Origin: Artemisia argyi
Taxonomy: Eukaryota > Streptophyta > Magnoliopsida > Asterales > Asteraceae
Length of the DNA stretch: 64,000 nt
Assembly: GCA_030686995.1 (NCBI GenBank)
Contig: CM060698.1
Location: 144,913,106 to 144,977,105, forward strand
Direction: 5' to 3'
Positions 1 through 9,891 of this stretch are shown piece by piece. Numbering within the stretch: the first letter of the stretch is position 1; every line of letters starts with the position of its first letter. The position numbers were made by a program, and so were the translations under genes. The notes under the pieces were generated by a model. It had not been told where the DNA came from and did not search any database. It saw only the letters and a program-made list of their open reading frames with translations.

Positions 1-2
1 TA

Positions 3-110
3 ATGCCATAGATAGACTGGAAGGTAGAATCTCTGTGTGGATATCCCTTTAAGTGCTTCCTAGATGCGTATAAAGGATACCATCAAATTCAGATGGCAGA
101 AAGGATGAGT
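3..110 (+). pseudogene. Reverse transcriptase fragment, Tat-lineage Ty3/Gypsy element
   Basis: In frame 3 of the + strand the sequence reads as the start of a reverse transcriptase palm. The segment IDWKVESLCGYPFKCF is followed by LDAYKGYHQIQMA, which I recognise from Tat/Ogre-type plant Ty3/Gypsy polymerases. A TAG stop at 9-11 replaces a conserved residue, and similarity ends abruptly near 110, well before the catalytic YxDD motif. No RNase H or integrase follows before the antisense gene that starts at 521, so most of pol is deleted. The fragment shares the strand of the LTR at 8325-8815 and probably belongs to the same element, whose 5' part lies outside the window. Its function is lost. 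Confidence 0.75.
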
Positions 111-520
111 AAACCTACTAACTAACTCGTTGAGTAAGAGGGTTGCAAACCCATCAACATTGGATCACGCATCCTTGCTAAGCGCCTTACCTTCAAGACG
201 TTGAAGTAAGTTTCCATGCGCATCCTACGAAGGATGCGCAATATCACGTACACCGTACATGCTTAGAAATTTACGAGCCAAGACTCTTGGTCATTTGATA
301 AAAGTCTTGCAAAATAATGCAAGTCTATCTTCATACTTATGATTTTTTTTTTAAGTTACGCACTTAATATGAGTATGTCACGGTTTCAATTTGACTCTTA
401 GTTGATCTTTTACATAAAGGATGACAATCTAAGTACAAGTAACATAGCACACGAACAAAATATGAAAGTTGTTATTTATATGAAACCATACATTTACAAG
501 TTACAAAAGCCCATGTACAT
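111..520. other. Unassigned interior of the degraded Tat element
   Basis: This stretch lies between the truncated reverse transcriptase and the 3' end of the antisense gene. I see no open frame, repeat or recognisable motif. It is probably rearranged internal sequence of the same element. Confidence 0.4.
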
Positions 521-957
521 CTACATACTATGACGGCGCTCAGGGCTACGCTCTTGGTCAGCAGAGCTTCCAGCCTCTTGCAGTTTCCTCAGAAGTAATG
601 CATCTTTAGGTGACACGGTCGCCACGCTGACTGAGACTCCATCTGATCTAGGGATATGCGCAACGCCTACACCACAAAGGATAGCTTTCCCCTTCACGCC
701 CTTCTTCTTTGCCACCCTTTCCACATGAGCCTCTAAAACCTCCTTGAGAGGGACCTACTTCTCAAGGGCGAAGGGGTTAAGAATATCACGCGGCTGCGTA
801 AAGACCGGAACCTGCAACTGCGACTCGTCAGGCTTTAGGAAAAAGTCAGGTTGAGCCTCTGCATCCTCCAAAATATGCCTCCCCAGGGTCAACCCCTCCA
901 TAATAAGCTTTATGAGGTAATACTGGTCGCGCTCTAGCCGCGCAATATGAGGAAGCT

Positions 958-981
958 TGATGAGTATCTAAATACTCATCA
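958..981. repeat. Perfect terminal palindrome of the solo LTR
   Basis: TGATGAGTAT (958-967) is the exact reverse complement of ATACTCATCA (972-981), separated by CTAA. The 10-bp arms begin at the first base of the LTR. Confidence 0.9.
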
Positions 982-1124
982 TTTTATACCAATCTGAACT
1001 GCCAAAACATCCAAAAACACTCAAATATGCATCAAAATACTGAAAATATCTTAGAAGTGTGTTTTATATGTTTCAAATGCAAAATAATCAAAAATAGATA
1101 AAAAAAAAAACGTACAAAGTTTGC

Positions 1125-1620
1125 ATAATTGGCAGTTTCAGTCCCTCAAGTTTCAAAAGTTGTCAAAATTAGTCCCTGGTTTTTTCAAAACATGTAAAAT
1201 ATCATCAAAGGTCCTTGGGGATTCACAAGTTGTCAAAATAATTCCTTTAAAGTTAAAAAATTGCAAAATGACAACTTTAGTCCCTCAAGTTTCAAAAATG
1301 TCAAATATAGTCCTTAAGGTTTTGAAAATGGAAAAATATTAAAAGTAAACCTTGCACTATTATTAAATGGCATAAATGGACCTTATTATAACTATGGAGA
1401 AATTACAGGTTAAACCCTTTAACTTTCAGGAAATTACAAGTTTGGTCCCTGGTGTTTGAGAAATTGACAGAAAAGGTCCTTGGGTATTTTAAATGAAAAA
1501 ATCACATCTTTGGTCCTTGGGTTATTCATAATTAACAATATTGGTCCTTATAATTACTTTGGGAAAGTGGCAAGATCAACCCTCAATTTTCACCAAATTA
1601 CAAATTTGGTCCTTTTGTAA
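1125..1620 (+). repeat. Degenerate tandem repeats in the LTR U3
   Basis: Units of roughly 30-40 bp built around 'agtccctcaagtttcaaaa' and 'tggtccttgg' recur about ten times with heavy divergence. A shorter array of the same type ('tagtcctt', 'tagcccttgg') lies at the matching place in the composite's LTRs (about 10130-10220). Confidence 0.7.
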
Positions 1621-2216
1621 ACCATAAACCAACCGGACCCTTATTATTATTATTAACCCAAACCCAAAACCAAACATAATCCAAAACACACCTAAGCCCA
1701 CCCCTTTCTTTTCCTAGGCCCAAAACAAGCTCAGCCCACGCACCCTTATTATTTAAAACGGGAGTTTGACCCCGTTTGACCTCCCCCAAAACCGCCAAAC
1801 CAGAACCACTGTACATCCCTCACCTCCCCAGCCTGAAACCAGCAAACCATGGTGGTTTTGCCACCTGCTTCCACCACCTGTCCTCCCCATCACATTCTTT
1901 CCACCTCACAACCCTATCCCACACCACAATAAATGCATTTCCCACCATTTTCCAACAAATCCACCATTGTAGCACCCACTTTCACTGTTTTTCTTCCAAC
2001 TTGAACCATAGACCATTCCTACTATCTCCTTTGTCCCCTGACACCTCTACAACATACCAAAACCTTTTAATTACAGAACGTTGGCCCCAAGTAAACGTGT
2101 ATGACTTTTTGGCGCCAAAAAGGTTTAAACGGCTAGGATCATTTCAGAGCCATGGAGGGTCAAGATTACAAGTGGGATATGCTCAGAGTACTCCAAGGAA
2201 CCCTAATGTAAGCCTA

Positions 2217-2224
2217 TAAAAGGA
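2217..2224 (+). promoter_or_regulatory. TATA box of the solo LTR
   Basis: The motif CTATAAAAGG (2215-2224) lies about 1.26 kb into the LTR, after the repeat and pyrimidine-rich zones. This is a good plant TATA box for the U3/R boundary. Confidence 0.6.
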
Positions 2225-5200
2225 AGAGAAGTGCAGAAGACCTAGATATAGTTTATCTTAGCTTAAATTAATCTCGTTAAAATTGTAATTTGTTATTTCA
2301 GTTAATTTTCAAGCTTTTAAGCATTGTGTTAGTTAATGTAAGTGTAATCTCAACTTTTCTGATAATCAATTTCAAGGTTTAAGTCATATCTCAGTTAGTG
2401 CAATTTTCACTTTCATTTCAAAATTCTCAATAAGCTTTATTGTTGTTACTGTATGATTATATGGATTCATAAGCTCATATAACCTCCTCATATAGCTATT
2501 ATAAGCTATTAGAAACCATACAATTCAGTATTAGTTATAAAAGACAAAAATACAAAAAAAATAAGAAAAATAAAGAAAAAATCAAAAATCATAGTTATGA
2601 TGATCATCAAGTTGGAGCAGGGTGCATTATGGATTGCCCTGGGTTAGTGAATCTGTGGAGATTCTATAGGATTGATTGGAAGTCCTTGGTTCATTGGTTT
2701 TAAGCAGGAAAGCATATTGTAAGTCCTTAAAATCTCATATCTGTCTTTTTACTGTAGCTTTGCTTATTCCTTTGTTTATTCAGTTTCTTTGTGCTTATTT
2801 ATTCCTAAGTAGTGATAATACAACAATAGATTAGTAGCTTGTTTGTTAAATTCCATAGTTGCTTAAAAATCCTAGTTTAAACAGTCAATATAGCATAATT
2901 AGTACTCTTGATTATTTGTGGTTGTCACCTATTTCTAAGTGCTTATTTATACTTAATATAACATAAAAAGTCATTATGGATCAGTTATAATAGCCCTAGT
3001 AATCATTTGCTTCCCAAAACACAAAACAGTTACTTATAAAGTGTGTTTGGATCAGTGAAATCCTAGGAGTTTAAGTGCTCAATTGTTGTTGTTTCTGGTT
3101 TACATAAGTCACTTAGGGTAATATTAGCTCAGAACAACCAAAATATTCAAGTCTTATTTGATAAAAAGTCAAAATCATAAATCATTTGAGCTAATCACAT
3201 GACTGTGAAGGATTTAGAAAAGCATAAGCTTCATTTTATCTCACAAGTGCAAGTCCTAGCTTAATTTAGCCTCCATATAGCTTAAATAATCAATATCAGT
3301 CAAGAAATCAAGATCAAAGTTCACTTAAGTCAACTTAGAAGTAAAACCAAAAAGTCAAAGATTCATAGTGTTGCAGAAAACCAAATTTTCAAGGAATTTT
3401 CAAGAATTTTGTAGTGCTTTTCCGACCTTGAGCTTTTCATATCTTAAACTCTCACACTTCATCTTTAAAAACCCATGGAGTGCTTATTTTTGTGATTTTT
3501 ATTGAAGCTTACACAAGCTTGTTCAAAAGCCTGCAGGGTCAAAAGAAGGTTTGCACCAGGGCACTTTTTGGTTTTTGGTCAAATTTCCAACCCCCCTCCA
3601 AGACTCAAAACAAAACCCTAGGATCTGTACTTTAGCTTTTTAGAAAGATTATTAGCTTATCTTTTAGGATTAGAAAGAAAATTGGATCTCAATGCTCTCT
3701 AGGATAGCTTATTTAGCCTTTGTAATTTGTCTTATTTGGATTTGTACACTGAGTACTCAGGTTTGACACCCAACTTCCACGTCTCACCTAGACTTCATTA
3801 ATAAGCAATAAGCCTAGCTTATTGGCTTATTTTATAGCTGACCTGGTCAAATTTAAGGTTCAAGTTTCATTTTGAACTCCCTGTCACTTCTGTGGACCCC
3901 ATAGAGGTCCAAAAGTTACCCATTTGGCCTGTTTGGATTTTAGGTTTTGACAAATAGCTTATGTGCTTGTTTTAGCTTATTAAGTGTGCTTATTTGGTTC
4001 TCTTGTGCTTATATATGCTTTTTATTATTAGTATTGTGCTTGTTGTAATCTATGTGGCTTAATAGTAGCTTATTCAAAACTTGACAAGTCCTAATAAGTT
4101 CCCCTGTGCATCAGACCATCAGGCCATCACCACCACTTTGGTGGTTGATTGTGGCCACCCCAGTGGGTCCCACACTCTATATTTGGGTTCTTCCAACCCC
4201 CTCCTACCAGGCTTCATAAGTTGACCCTTTGTTTGACCTGTGCACCAGTGGACCCCACTTGGAATTGCACTTGAAGGTTGTCCCATTTCTGACCCAGAAC
4301 CCCAATAAGCAGTTGCTTATTGTAGCTTTTTAGCTTATCCCATGAGCTTATCTCATCAATTCTAGCTTATTCAATTCCAACAAACTCAGTGGAACCAGAA
4401 AATACCTTGTGGACCCCACACAAGCTCATTTGAGCTTATTTCTTGATCTAGTCAAACTAAGTCAACTGTCAAGGGTAATAAGCACTCACAGTGCTTATTC
4501 TTGGTTTCCAAATTAGTTTTCTTTGTAAAAGTTTCTTATTTTAAGTATTTTAATAGTTTTGTAAAAGAAAAAACAGAAAAAGCCAAACTTAATTATAGTG
4601 ATAGCTTCTATTTAATAGAAATTATCTATTTAATTTTCCTTTCAGCTTATTAATAAGCACTTTTCCATTTTTAAAATTTTATTAATTTCCTATTTCCTTT
4701 AAGTATTTAAAATAATTTTCTTAGATTTTTCCTAAACAGTTTACTATTTATTAGAATTAAAAGTTATTTAATTAATTAAATAAGGAATATTAGTAATTAA
4801 ATAGTTTTCTTTAATTTTAATTAACAACAGTAGAATTTTATATTTTTCCTAGGTTTTATAAATTAGTTAAGACTTTTAAAAAATAGTTTCATAATTTCCA
4901 CTCTTCATTTTCCAATTTTCTTATTTAATTTAATTAAATTAGATTTAAATTAATTAATAAGTAATTAATTAGTCAAATAGCATAAATATAATTTTTAGTA
5001 ACTTTTTATAAATTTTTAGGATTCATGTGATGGTTAATTAGTTTTATAAATTTTTCCATACTTTTATAACTCATTTTAGTATTATTAGTAATTTAAAATA
5101 GTTTAACTAGTTTAAATAATATAATTAGTTTTTAATTAATAGAAAATTCATAAAAAGACAAAAATATTTATTTTTAATTTTTATACTTTCTTCAAGTTCT

Positions 5201-7897
5201 TCTTAAGGTTTAGAAATTATTTTTGCAAGTTTTTAGTTTAATTTGTAATCCTTGAAATTTTTAGATAATTTAACTTAGGTTTAATTTACATTTTAAATAG
5301 TTTTAATTAATTAATTAGTATTTAAATATTAAAATAATCACTTTTATGATTTCATTTTCATTTTAAATTTCTTTTTAATTTTAAGTTTTCAAAAGTTTCA
5401 CTTGCACCCCCTATAGTTTGTAATTTGTTAAAACCGACTTTTTTCTGTCTGTTATCTGATTTTCCAAGTTGTGCTTTTTGTGATAATATCTGTATTGTTT
5501 ATATCATTCCATAATTGTTCAAATACCAAGAAATCAGTAGTATAATCATTCCCCAATCATCTTGGTTACTGTCCTCTGTGCCACTTATTCCACAAATGTT
5601 TACAAATACAATTTCAATCTCGTTTGGACTTAACGACCCGGGGATTTCCCTGTACTTCCACGGATTATAAAACACTTGCACTTTCTCCTAGGTGGCCCTA
5701 TCAACTGCACCCGGTTGACTGGTTGGTTTAGGAGGAGTCAAAGCTCAAAGAGCTTCATCCCCTCCATGGCCTTCACAAGCTCATCATAGGCGTCCGCCTT
5801 ATAACTAGGCACCTCAGCAAGTGACACTGTCAGCATCTTGGCCTCATGGAGTTCCTCTACAGCCTGCGCCCTGCCACGCTCCACGGCGCACTCTACAACC
5901 TTCCCAAAACCCTCCAACACCTCTGGGGACTCCAACGTGCCCATAGCAGCCAGGCGCAAACCATAGTTGATCAACCACCTACACAAGCAACAAAGGATGC
6001 ATTAAAGAAAAAAAAGGGGAACATTAATACATATAGTAAGTAACAATTGTAGAATACACAAAACATACCTGCGCTCAGCGATCGAAGACATATGATGAGG
6101 ATATAACTCCTCATCGTATTCTATACTCAGCCTGCGCAACTTCTCTTCCTGTACCTTCAGAGCATTCTCAACTTGAGCGCGAAGGTCGTCAATATGGCCG
6201 AAGTGCTCAGCCTTCTTCTCTTCAAGGTACTTTATCCCCCAAGATAAGTTAGACTTGAACTGATGCAGCTCCCCGCGTTCGTGCTGCAGCTCAGCCATCA
6301 CGGACAGCTTCTCATCAGTAACCATCTTCGCATGCTCTATGACTGATTCTACCTCTGCTCGTGCATCAGCCAACTGCGCCTTGAGAAAGGCAATCTCCTC
6401 GTCTTTCTGCGCAAGCATACCACCCTCACCAACATAACGCGTCTTCAACTGAGTGACCAACTCAGTCTGACACTCAGCAGCAGCAGCTAACTCCTCTATC
6501 AATTGCTGCGTAGTCATCTCCTTAGCTACCTTCACCGTCTCCTCCACGTTAGCATCCTGAGGGGGGACCACACTTTCAACAAACGCCGCATCACCCTCTG
6601 CGGCATGGTCACTACAAGCAAAGGAAGAAGGTCATGGCATAGTACAACAAGAAATGCAAAAGAAATTTGATCATTACTTACAAAAATGAATAAGATTTTG
6701 AAATGTCCTTATCCGCGCCAGTAGCAGACGTATCATCTGCTGCAGATGATTCTTCATCCGTAATAAAATGGCGCCTCCTCTTGGAAGTACCAGCGCCATA
6801 ACCATCAGACGCTCCCTTCCGCTTTACGCCCTGCACACTTCCCTCAGGCTCCAGGACCTCCACACTGTCGGAGGACTCAGTATGCAATTCCTCTACCACG
6901 GGAGATTGCTCCCCAGTAGGAGGAACGCTCTGCATGGAGTCACAAGCGCGGCAGCAGGAGGAGAATCCTCAGGCCCATCTTGCGCCAACACAGTTGTGTG
7001 TCCCGCAGAAGCTTCTAAAATTGGCTCCTCACCGTCCCTAAGAGGGCGCACCCCCACTGTCACTTGCTTGGGCTTCTCCAGCTTCACTACGACAAACAAA
7101 TCCATCTCTGCGCGACACATGAACAAATAACAAAAACAACTTAGTTATTGAAATTATATATAAAGGAACACTTACATTATCGAAGCGAAAGTAAAAAAGG
7201 ACAAGCACCTACCCCGGCCGCTCTCATCGAGGAATGTTGGAACCTCGTCAGAACCATGGAAATAGTTGCGACTCAGCCCCATGTGAACCAAAAACTGCTC
7301 AGGGTAGGAGTTAATGGGGATGCGGTTAGCATCAATCGTATCCGCATCCTCCGCGCTATACGAACCGGGTAAAGGGCGCTCATCCCTTGGCAGCGTCCCT
7401 TGAGTATAAAACTCAAACGGCGATGGAAACACTATATCATCTACCCAGAATTTTTTTTCCCTCCAATCCCTAAGGGAATCTACCTTGTCTGTATAACACT
7501 GAAGGCGCCCAGCGCGCTTCGCAAAAGATACCCATCCATGCGACCACATTGTGCGGTAAAACGCACGGAATAGATTAATGGTAGGGTTGACTGCAAGCAA
7601 ACGGCACTTTATTTCAAAATTTGATATTTTCGCCGCACCTATACAGTGCAGCTGGGAAATATGAAGACGGTAGAAGTTGAGCACATTACTCAAAAATAAA
7701 GATATAGGTACGCGCTGATTCGCATACTTGAAAAAGCGTGTATATAACCTTACTTTTCCCTCAGGGAAGTCCGCGATACACGCGTTCGCCTCCAGTACTT
7801 CCGGATGCACATCCAGGGGAATGAAATAATCAGAGGAGAACTGACGCAGTTCATCCTCGTCCATTTCGGATGGAAACTCTTCTAATTGACGAACCAT

Positions 7898-8314
7898 TTC
7901 TAAGAAATGACAATAATAGCTAAGGCGCGTACTCGCGATTACCTAATAAAACAGTTGATCTCTTAACGAAGCTTTAAAAAAGTTTGAAAATGGCGGAAGT
8001 AGGTTTTTTACTGTGATATCTTCAGTAAAAAGGGAGGCGATGATTTATATAGGGTTACCAAAACCCTGGAGAGCTAGCCACGTGGAATCCACTAACATAA
8101 TCGTGTGGCTAGAAGATGAGGAGGTACATGCACTTTTCCCACTTCCCGATAAACACGTGGACACGCTCCCCATTTCCCGAGGTATCCTTGAGATATTTTG
8201 GGACTAGATACATGGTCCCAAATAAGGGGCGGTAAATATTCGAACTTTTCCCGCCACGTTTGCCACTGATATTACTAGTCTAGCGCACGCAGCTACGAGC
8301 CGCACCTACTAGAC
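7898..8314 (-). other. Upstream region of the antisense gene
   Basis: About 415 bp between the ATG of the antisense gene and the polypurine tract. It should hold that gene's promoter, but I cannot point to a confident TATA box. No convincing ORF is present. Confidence 0.4.
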
Positions 8315-8815
8315 TGGGGGGAGATGATGACGTATAGTCTATATTTGGGCCGCGAGCCCAAATGATAAACATTACTAAAGCCCAAACCCACCACGAGTGG
8401 GCTATCATAACAATGATTTGGGCCGCACTACCAATGGGTTGGGCTCACGTAGGCCTAAGCCCAACTAAACTATTTATGGTCTAGATAAAGGATCTTTTAT
8501 TTACGGATAAAGATCCTTAGACCGGATAAGCACTACGCGTGCGAAGAGTAAGGAGCACGAAACCCATAAGGATTCTGCACCTATATATAGAATGACGTAA
8601 TTCTCATTAAAGGTACGATTCACGAAACCCTAACTCTTGAATATAACCCTAAACCGATTACTTACTCTCACGCTGGAGGATAATCGTGGGAGACAATCCC
8701 ACGATAAGCCTAACGGTGTTTGTTTACTTTCTTAGTGCACAGGTTTCAAGCATTAAGAGCTAATTGGTACGAGAGCAGGAACCCAAACTAGAAACGCCCA
8801 ACTTTTGTATCAACA
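8315..8815 (+). repeat. Polypurine tract and 3' LTR of the Tat-lineage element
   Basis: The purine tract 'tggggggagatga' (8315-8327) is followed by an LTR-like segment starting TGATGACGTATAG (8325, or TGACG at 8328) and ending TTTTGTATCAACA (8815). A TATA box 'cctatatataga' lies near 8580, with + strand polarity matching the reverse transcriptase fragment at the window start. The segment is about 490 bp, GC-richer than its surroundings, and contains 'gggcccaa'-type words. The 5' LTR is not in the window, so the exact ends and target duplication cannot be confirmed. The antisense gene ends its upstream region (7898-8314) against this LTR. Confidence 0.65.
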
Positions 8816-8838
8816 TATATATATATATATATATATAT
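8815..8838. repeat. (AT)n microsatellite
   Basis: About twelve AT units directly abut the end of the Tat LTR. Confidence 0.85.
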
Positions 8839-9354
8839 TAGATGAAATTTAGACGAGATTTTTTTCAATTTTGACATTTTATTGTCTAATAGAATGACTT
8901 AAATTGAGCACACCTATTAATTAAATTTCAATTTGCTTTAACAATCTTTTTCCACTTACTAGAAATCTCTTATTATATAAAAAAATATATATTCAAAACT
9001 TTTCCCCACAAAAAAACTTGATACGAACATTTTTAGTATTTCGGAAGTTTACTTCGAGAAGATTTCTACAAAGAACATGCCAATTACAAAGATTTGCTCA
9101 CGGGAGCTTGCGGTAAATAAAGGTGATTTGTACTCATAACATACAATCACACGTGTTTGAGCTTTTTTGTTACAAAGTAGTCTAGTTGAAAATTATTACA
9201 AACATAATGAATTTGTTTATAATTAAATAATAGTTGATGTAGAAAATAAATAAGGGAGAAGTTGTTAAAAGAACCGTTTTACTCTTGAAAAGATTAAGAT
9301 AATTTCATATACATATGATATATCTTATATAAACATCAAAATGACAAACATCTA
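8839..9354. other. AT-rich intergenic sequence
   Basis: No ORF, repeat or recognisable element was found here. The comparable stretch 9571-9886, after the SINE, holds only a G homopolymer (about 9704-9717) and AT-rich sequence. Confidence 0.5.
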
Positions 9355-9570
9355 CCTGAACTACAATAGGTAACCTAGCGGTAAAAATATTAGTTTTTCA
9401 AAAAGAAGGTCAAAGTTCGAATCTAACAAAGAGAAAATTAATCCTCTTGTGGGCACGAAGGTTCACCTGCGCCGATTTCAGGCTATCCAAAGGCTATCCA
9501 AAAGGGTAGTCGACATGGGATTAGTCGGCTCGCAATGTCGAGTTTTAGGTAAACAAAAAATATATATATA
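9355..9570 (+). mobile_element. Probable tRNA-derived SINE
   Basis: A box A-like 'taacctagcggtaaaaa' (about 9372) is followed about 45 bp downstream by a box B-like 'aagttcgaatc' (9413-9423), the spacing of an RNA polymerase III promoter. The body ends in an A-rich run near 9553-9572. The 10-mer ATATGATATA occurs on both sides (about 9314 and 9581) and may be part of a target duplication. I cannot name the family. Confidence 0.45.
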
Positions 9571-9891
9571 AATTTTGAATATATGATATACAATGTAGTT
9601 AATTCATGTTTTTAGTAAATACAATATTTTGATATTAAGTTAAGTAAATACGAAATTGACTGAAAAGGTTTTACGAGTGAGGAAAAAAAAAATAGATGTT
9701 TAAGGGGGGGGGGGGGGTTGATATTTATTGGTCAAAGTACTCATTTATGTATAAAAATCCTTTTATCTATAACCTTCACTAATTATCTTTTTCAAAAAAA
9801 TGAAAACTTCTTAACGGCGTCTCGTTCGCTTATTTAAACTAGATTATGCATTTTGATATCACATACTTAGATAATCAGTTAAAAAACATGG

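Larger units (their letters stand above)
958..5740 (+). mobile_element. Solo LTR, Athila-like Ty3/Gypsy, 4783 bp
   Basis: The segment starts TGATGAG and ends GAGTCA, and is flanked by identical 5-bp sequences AAGCT at 953-957 and 5741-5745. Excision down to one AAGCT restores the reading frame of the antisense gene it splits, which fixes both ends. There is no internal coding region, so it is a single LTR left after LTR-LTR recombination. It resembles the LTRs of the composite at 9892-32534: a terminal palindrome, degenerate 'tagtccct' repeats, a pyrimidine-rich 'agccca' zone, a TATA box and a long AT-rich R/U5 full of 'agcttatt' words. A related 'aacgacccgggga' box (near 5632-5644) lies close to the 3' end. 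The length is exceptional for a plant LTR. Confidence 0.85.
521..7897 (-). pseudogene. Spliced antisense gene of a Tat-type retrotransposon ('putative gypsy type transposon' protein), interrupted by a solo LTR
   Basis: The gene runs opposite to its host element. Exon 1 (7897-7176) encodes about 240 aa starting MVRQLEEFPSEMDEDELRQF and resembles the plant 'putative gypsy type transposon' family (PF04195). GT..AG junctions define later exons: about 7107-6682 (basic, Ser/Glu-rich linker), 6611-6069 (long coiled coil, starting near VVPPQDANVEET) and 5978-5741. The last exon continues at 957-521 on the far side of a 4783-bp LTR insertion; the frame runs through exactly when the LTR and one AAGCT copy are removed. 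Damage: a frame change near 6935, a TAG stop at 755-757 and the insertion. Antisense extra ORFs are known in Tat-lineage elements; their function is unknown. The neighbouring + strand LTR and reverse transcriptase scrap support this placement. Exon limits are my reading of splice consensus. Confidence 0.7.

Noticed and set aside
1776..2219. 147-codon Pro/Ser/His-rich ORF
   Set aside because: Lies in the pyrimidine-rich U3 of the solo LTR, ending at its TATA box; composition explains the openness.
7898..8324. Possible second LTR or host gene upstream of the antisense gene
   Set aside because: No terminal repeats or credible frame; the 64-codon ORF at 8013 has no supporting features.
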